Shown here: positions 34,856-37,886 of the stretch, piece by piece
Position numbering within the stretch: position 1 is the stretch's first letter
Layout of the letters: the number at the start of each line of letters is the position of its first letter
Assembly (NCBI GenBank): GCA_004335635.1
Contig: QAXH01005080.1
Span: 41,096 to 78,981 of the forward strand
DNA: 37,886 nucleotides
Source of the DNA: Chloromonas sp. AAM2
Lineage: Eukaryota; Chlorophyta; Chlorophyceae; Chlamydomonadales; Chlamydomonadaceae
Direction of reading: 5' to 3'
Notes under the pieces: model-generated
The model's input: only the letters and a program-made list of their open reading frames with translations
The model's database searches: none
What the model was told of the DNA's origin: nothing
Translations under genes and position numbers: made by a program

Positions 34856-37019
34856 ATCCTTCCAGGATGGACCCAAGAGACAAATTGCAGTGCAGGCCAC
34901 AGCACACGAGCAGGGTGACACAGCCAGGTGAGCTCTCTCCGTGCACAGACACTACAAAGGAGCTCTGACGCTTGCAGCCATTCACATCACGATATGGATG
35001 CAGCCAAACAAAGGCTCACGTACAGCATCATTCAACTGCTTAGCCCGCATGCATGCAGGCGCACCATGCTCTCCTGTGGGCTTGCTTTGGCCTTGGCGCC
35101 TGTGGGCTGGGTGTCATCGTCAGGCAAGGCTCGTGCTGAGCAGGAGGCAGGTGCACTGAGTGTGTACGAGCCCATGGAGGCTCTCAAAGATAAGGACTAT
35201 GGGAAATCCCGGATGAAGTACGGTGACTACGTCCAGAGCCCTTCAGGTTTGCAGTACAAGGTGATAATGGCCTGAGGCAGCTGCGTGCATCATCTGTGAT
35301 CGTGTTGAAGGAGAAGGGAATGCATGGGGATGGGTGGGCGCTGCGGGAGAAGGGTGGGTGCTGCGGGAGAAGGAGGGAATGGGTGGGCGCTGCGGGAGAA
35401 GGAGGAAATGGGTGGGCGCAAGAGAGACAGGCAATAAGTGCCCATCGAAGTTTGCTGCGCACCTTCTTTGGGAGAGCTCGCATAAACTCAATGCACGCTT
35501 GTGCTAGTGGAGTGATCATACCAGCCAGGTCTGCTGCATCATGCAATCGACGCGTGACCCACACATGAATCCAAGGGTTAGGTCATGACCTGCATGCATC
35601 CCTTCAAAGATTGGCAGTCGAGATGGCCCTGCAGGCAGCAGCGGTTGCCTGTTGGTCACTGCGCTGTGCCCGGCCCTGCACAGGACTTGCGTGAAGGCAC
35701 AGGCGACCAGCCCAGCAAGGGCGACACAGCCGTCATTGACTGGGACGGCTACACAATAGGGTGAGTCAGCTGCAGGCACGACTCGAGCGCGGGACGCATA
35801 TGTGTCCAACTAGCATCAACTAGCATCAGCTGCGCAACGGGCGCATGTCACAATCCAAAGACCACTTTTTAGCATCGCACTAGCAAGGGACTCAAACCAG
35901 TGACTACATGGGGGTGTGTCCCATGGCAGTGTTGAAGGAGCAGCTCTGTATGCGTGCATTGCTCCAACGTTCTGGACCCTGCTTACTCAGACAGTCTGTG
36001 CAGGTCACAGCCCGTTTTCAAACAGCCACTGGCTCGCAGAGTAGGGAGCCTTGGTGTTAGCGGGGTGCTGCTGTGTGGCCATGCCCTGCTGCTGCTGCCC
36101 CCCTTGCCTGTGTGTGCAGGTACTACGGGCGTCCCTTTGAGGCGCGCAACAAGCCCAAGGGCAGCTCATTCAACGATGATAACAAGGACTTCGTGCGCTT
36201 CAAGCTGGGCAGCGGGAAGTTCATCCCGGCTTTTGAAGAAGCAGTGGCAGACATGAAGGTGACTTGCTTGTCTTGCAGGACAGTTAAATTGTGCTTTCAC
36301 AGCCACCGCAGACGAGCGTATCATCTCATTTATGAGCCCTGACATGACAGTACTCTGGCACTGTCTCTGGAAGGCTATCACGTATCGTCAGTCCTGATCA
36401 TTCCTAGTGATACGTCTTAACAGTAGATTCCACCTGCCGCAATCCCATCTCCGTCTTTCTCTGAGCGCTTGCCCTTACTTGTACACTGAACACCTGCCCT
36501 CCATGAGTTTGCAGGTGGGCGGTGTGCGGCGCATCATTGTGCCTGTTGAGCTGGGATACCCGGAGAACAACTGGCGCTCACTGGGGCCCAAGCCATCCAC
36601 ATTCTCGGTGAGCGACCACAAGCACTGGTTTGCATGTGCAGCGTGACAGGTATCATCTGCTTGATGCCCGTGAGTGGCAGCGGCTGAGCATCATGGTTTT
36701 GCCAACTGCTTGCACTGGAGGAGCTTGCTGGCGCTGGATGCCTGCATGCAGGGTGATCGTGCATTGGACTTCGTTCTGAGCAACAGAGGCATGATCGACA
36801 AGACACTGTGAGTGGCACACACGTTGCAGTGCGGGTCAGGGTACCTTGAATGAAGGTTGCACTGATGCAAGCTCCCTGCAGATGTGCAGTACCATGAGTG
36901 TGTGATCCCTAATCTAGTGACCCAGTACATACCTTGCCTGACATGCATGTTTGCTCCACCTTGGTCCGTGCAGGATGTTCAACATTGAGCTGAAGAACGT
37001 GATTCGAGCCAGCGAATGA
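34856..37019 (+). CDS. FKBP-type peptidyl-prolyl isomerase, probably thylakoid lumen (5' end incomplete)
   Basis: Immunophilin-fold protein likely acting in assembly of photosynthetic complexes. Exons: 34856-34927 (tentative), 35059-35260, 35684-35760, 36120-36258, 36515-36607, 36752-36807, 36974-37019; junctions are in phase. Seen: a transit-like end (RQIAVQATAHEQGDTA), then RRTMLSCGLALALAP ... GKARA: twin Arg, hydrophobic stretch and AxA-type cleavage site, as in Tat-routed lumen FKBPs. The FKBP domain includes YVQSPSGLQYKDLREGTGD, TAVIDWDGYTIG, FKLGSGKFIPAFEEAVADMK and VGGVRRIIVPVELGYPENN, and ends FNIELKNVI. The Trp at the floor of the FKBP12 active site is Phe here (PAFEEAV), so isomerase activity may be weak. 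A loop with DRALDFVLSNRGMIDKTL before the last strand looks like that of some plastid FKBP isoforms, but I cannot name the paralogue. The initiating exon upstream was not found. Confidence 0.85.
35325..35418. repeat. G-rich tandem repeat in an FKBP intron
   Basis: About four imperfect copies of a 24-30 bp unit built on gggtgggcgctgcgggagaa occur in the intron between exons 35059-35260 and 35684-35760. Repeated GGG runs on the plus (transcribed sense) strand could form G-quadruplex structures. Confidence 0.85.
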
Positions 37020-37886
37020 TACCAAGACCAACGCCCCCCTTCAGCCCTTCAGCCCTCACATTTTTGGCATCCGGAAATGATGCAACAGCTCCCTGTCCAC
37101 CCTCAGATTCTCACAGTTTTGACATGAACTATGCGGCAATCTTTCCTGCGCACACCTTCATCGGAATGCACACTAGCACATGTGCCTGTTGCTACAGAAG
37201 CATTATTTCTCACTGTCATGCAGAACTTTCTGAGTCTTGTAAGGCAGTTCTTATGGCCCACCCTTAACAGCGTTAGCAGTGCAATGCATAGCCATCATGA
37301 GCGTTCAGTTGCCTGCAAACCTCGCTTGTTTGCTGCAGAAAATGTCAAGTGCCTTAGGTACCAGAGGCAGACACATCTGCAAGGCCAGGGCCGTGATTAC
37401 ATTAGTGTACATGGGAAACACGTGGAAGCAATACAAGATGATGCCCCTGGACATCCCTCTCTTTCCTGTAAGCCTGGAGCCAAACTTTTGTGCATACCTT
37501 GCACATCATCAAGCAGACAGCACCAGAACGATGCTGGTCGTGCACAAATACAAACTGAAATATCCCTTATTGCCCCCCTTACTATTTATGGAAGCCCCGA
37601 CAGCTGGGCCGGAGGTCCAGTGTGGTGGCGAGCTACTTACAGCACAGTGCAGTCGTTACTCTGCGAATCTGAAACATTCCGCGTTTCCGCGGTTTGCATG
37701 GCGGGTTTGCTGATGTAGGATCTTCGTGCACGGCGACCCATGCCGCCAGCAGGTACGTTCGTCAGAATGCTTGCCAAAAGCTGAGCACATCGATATCCGT
37801 ATGTGATGGTGACATCTGTTGGGCCGGGTCCGTTCACCGGGAGCCGAGAATCTTCGGATTGTTTCTCCAACCCTACCCATCCTTGA
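37020..37886. other. 3' flank of the FKBP gene to window end, no gene recognised
   Basis: A TGTAA at 37238-37242, about 220 bases after the stop, is a plausible chlorophyte polyadenylation signal. Open frames of 144 and 195 codons overlap here in different frames but contain no recognisable motif, and no exon with clear splice phases was seen. Confidence 0.5.

Noticed and set aside
37131..37718. 195-codon open frame downstream of the FKBP gene
   Set aside because: No motif, competing overlapping frames, and position in the likely 3' UTR or flank make a gene unlikely.

Overview
The window is nuclear DNA from a green alga (Chlorophyta, class not determinable from this stretch). Genes are cut into many short exons joined by GT-AG introns, often with GTGCGx/GTGAGx donors and TGCAG acceptors. 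Gene content is plant-type: a plant-style TOM20, a lumen-type FKBP, a U-box kinase and an APE2 with a GRF zinc finger. A CA microsatellite interrupted by 56 Ns at 14054-14109 marks a draft assembly.

Seven protein genes were rebuilt by hand from exon frames and splice phases, and they alternate strand strictly. (A, +) sphingosine/long-chain-base kinase, 965-5787. (B, -) unrecognised 12-exon protein, 7204-11370. (C, +) ankyrin / Pro-Gln-rich / protein kinase / U-box protein, 11606-18726. (D, -) APE2-like AP endonuclease with PIP box and zf-GRF, 20206-26332. (E, +) TOM20 mitochondrial import receptor, 26510-27869. (F, -) Raf/MAPKKK-like TKL kinase with long disordered flanks, 29754-34105. (G, +) FKBP-type PPIase with a twin-arginine lumen-targeting signature, about 34856-37019 (first exon not found).

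The gene pairs B/C and D/E are divergent with short spacers (235 and 177 bp between start codons), likely shared promoters. F/G is also divergent, with up to 750 bp that probably includes G's missing first exon. Convergent spacers are longer (1.4-1.9 kb) and hold no recognisable genes, only diverged repeats and probably 3' UTRs. No rRNA, tRNA, CRISPR array, complete transposon or operon was found.

The genes do not form one pathway. They cover lipid signalling (A), ubiquitin/kinase signalling (C), DNA repair (D), mitochondrial import (E), MAPKKK-like signalling (F) and thylakoid-lumen folding (G). The points most worth following are the ANK-kinase-U-box fusion with a non-RD (HMD) catalytic loop, the unrecognised gene B, the microsatellite abutting a splice acceptor in gene C, and the 59-bp tandem array in an APE2 intron.
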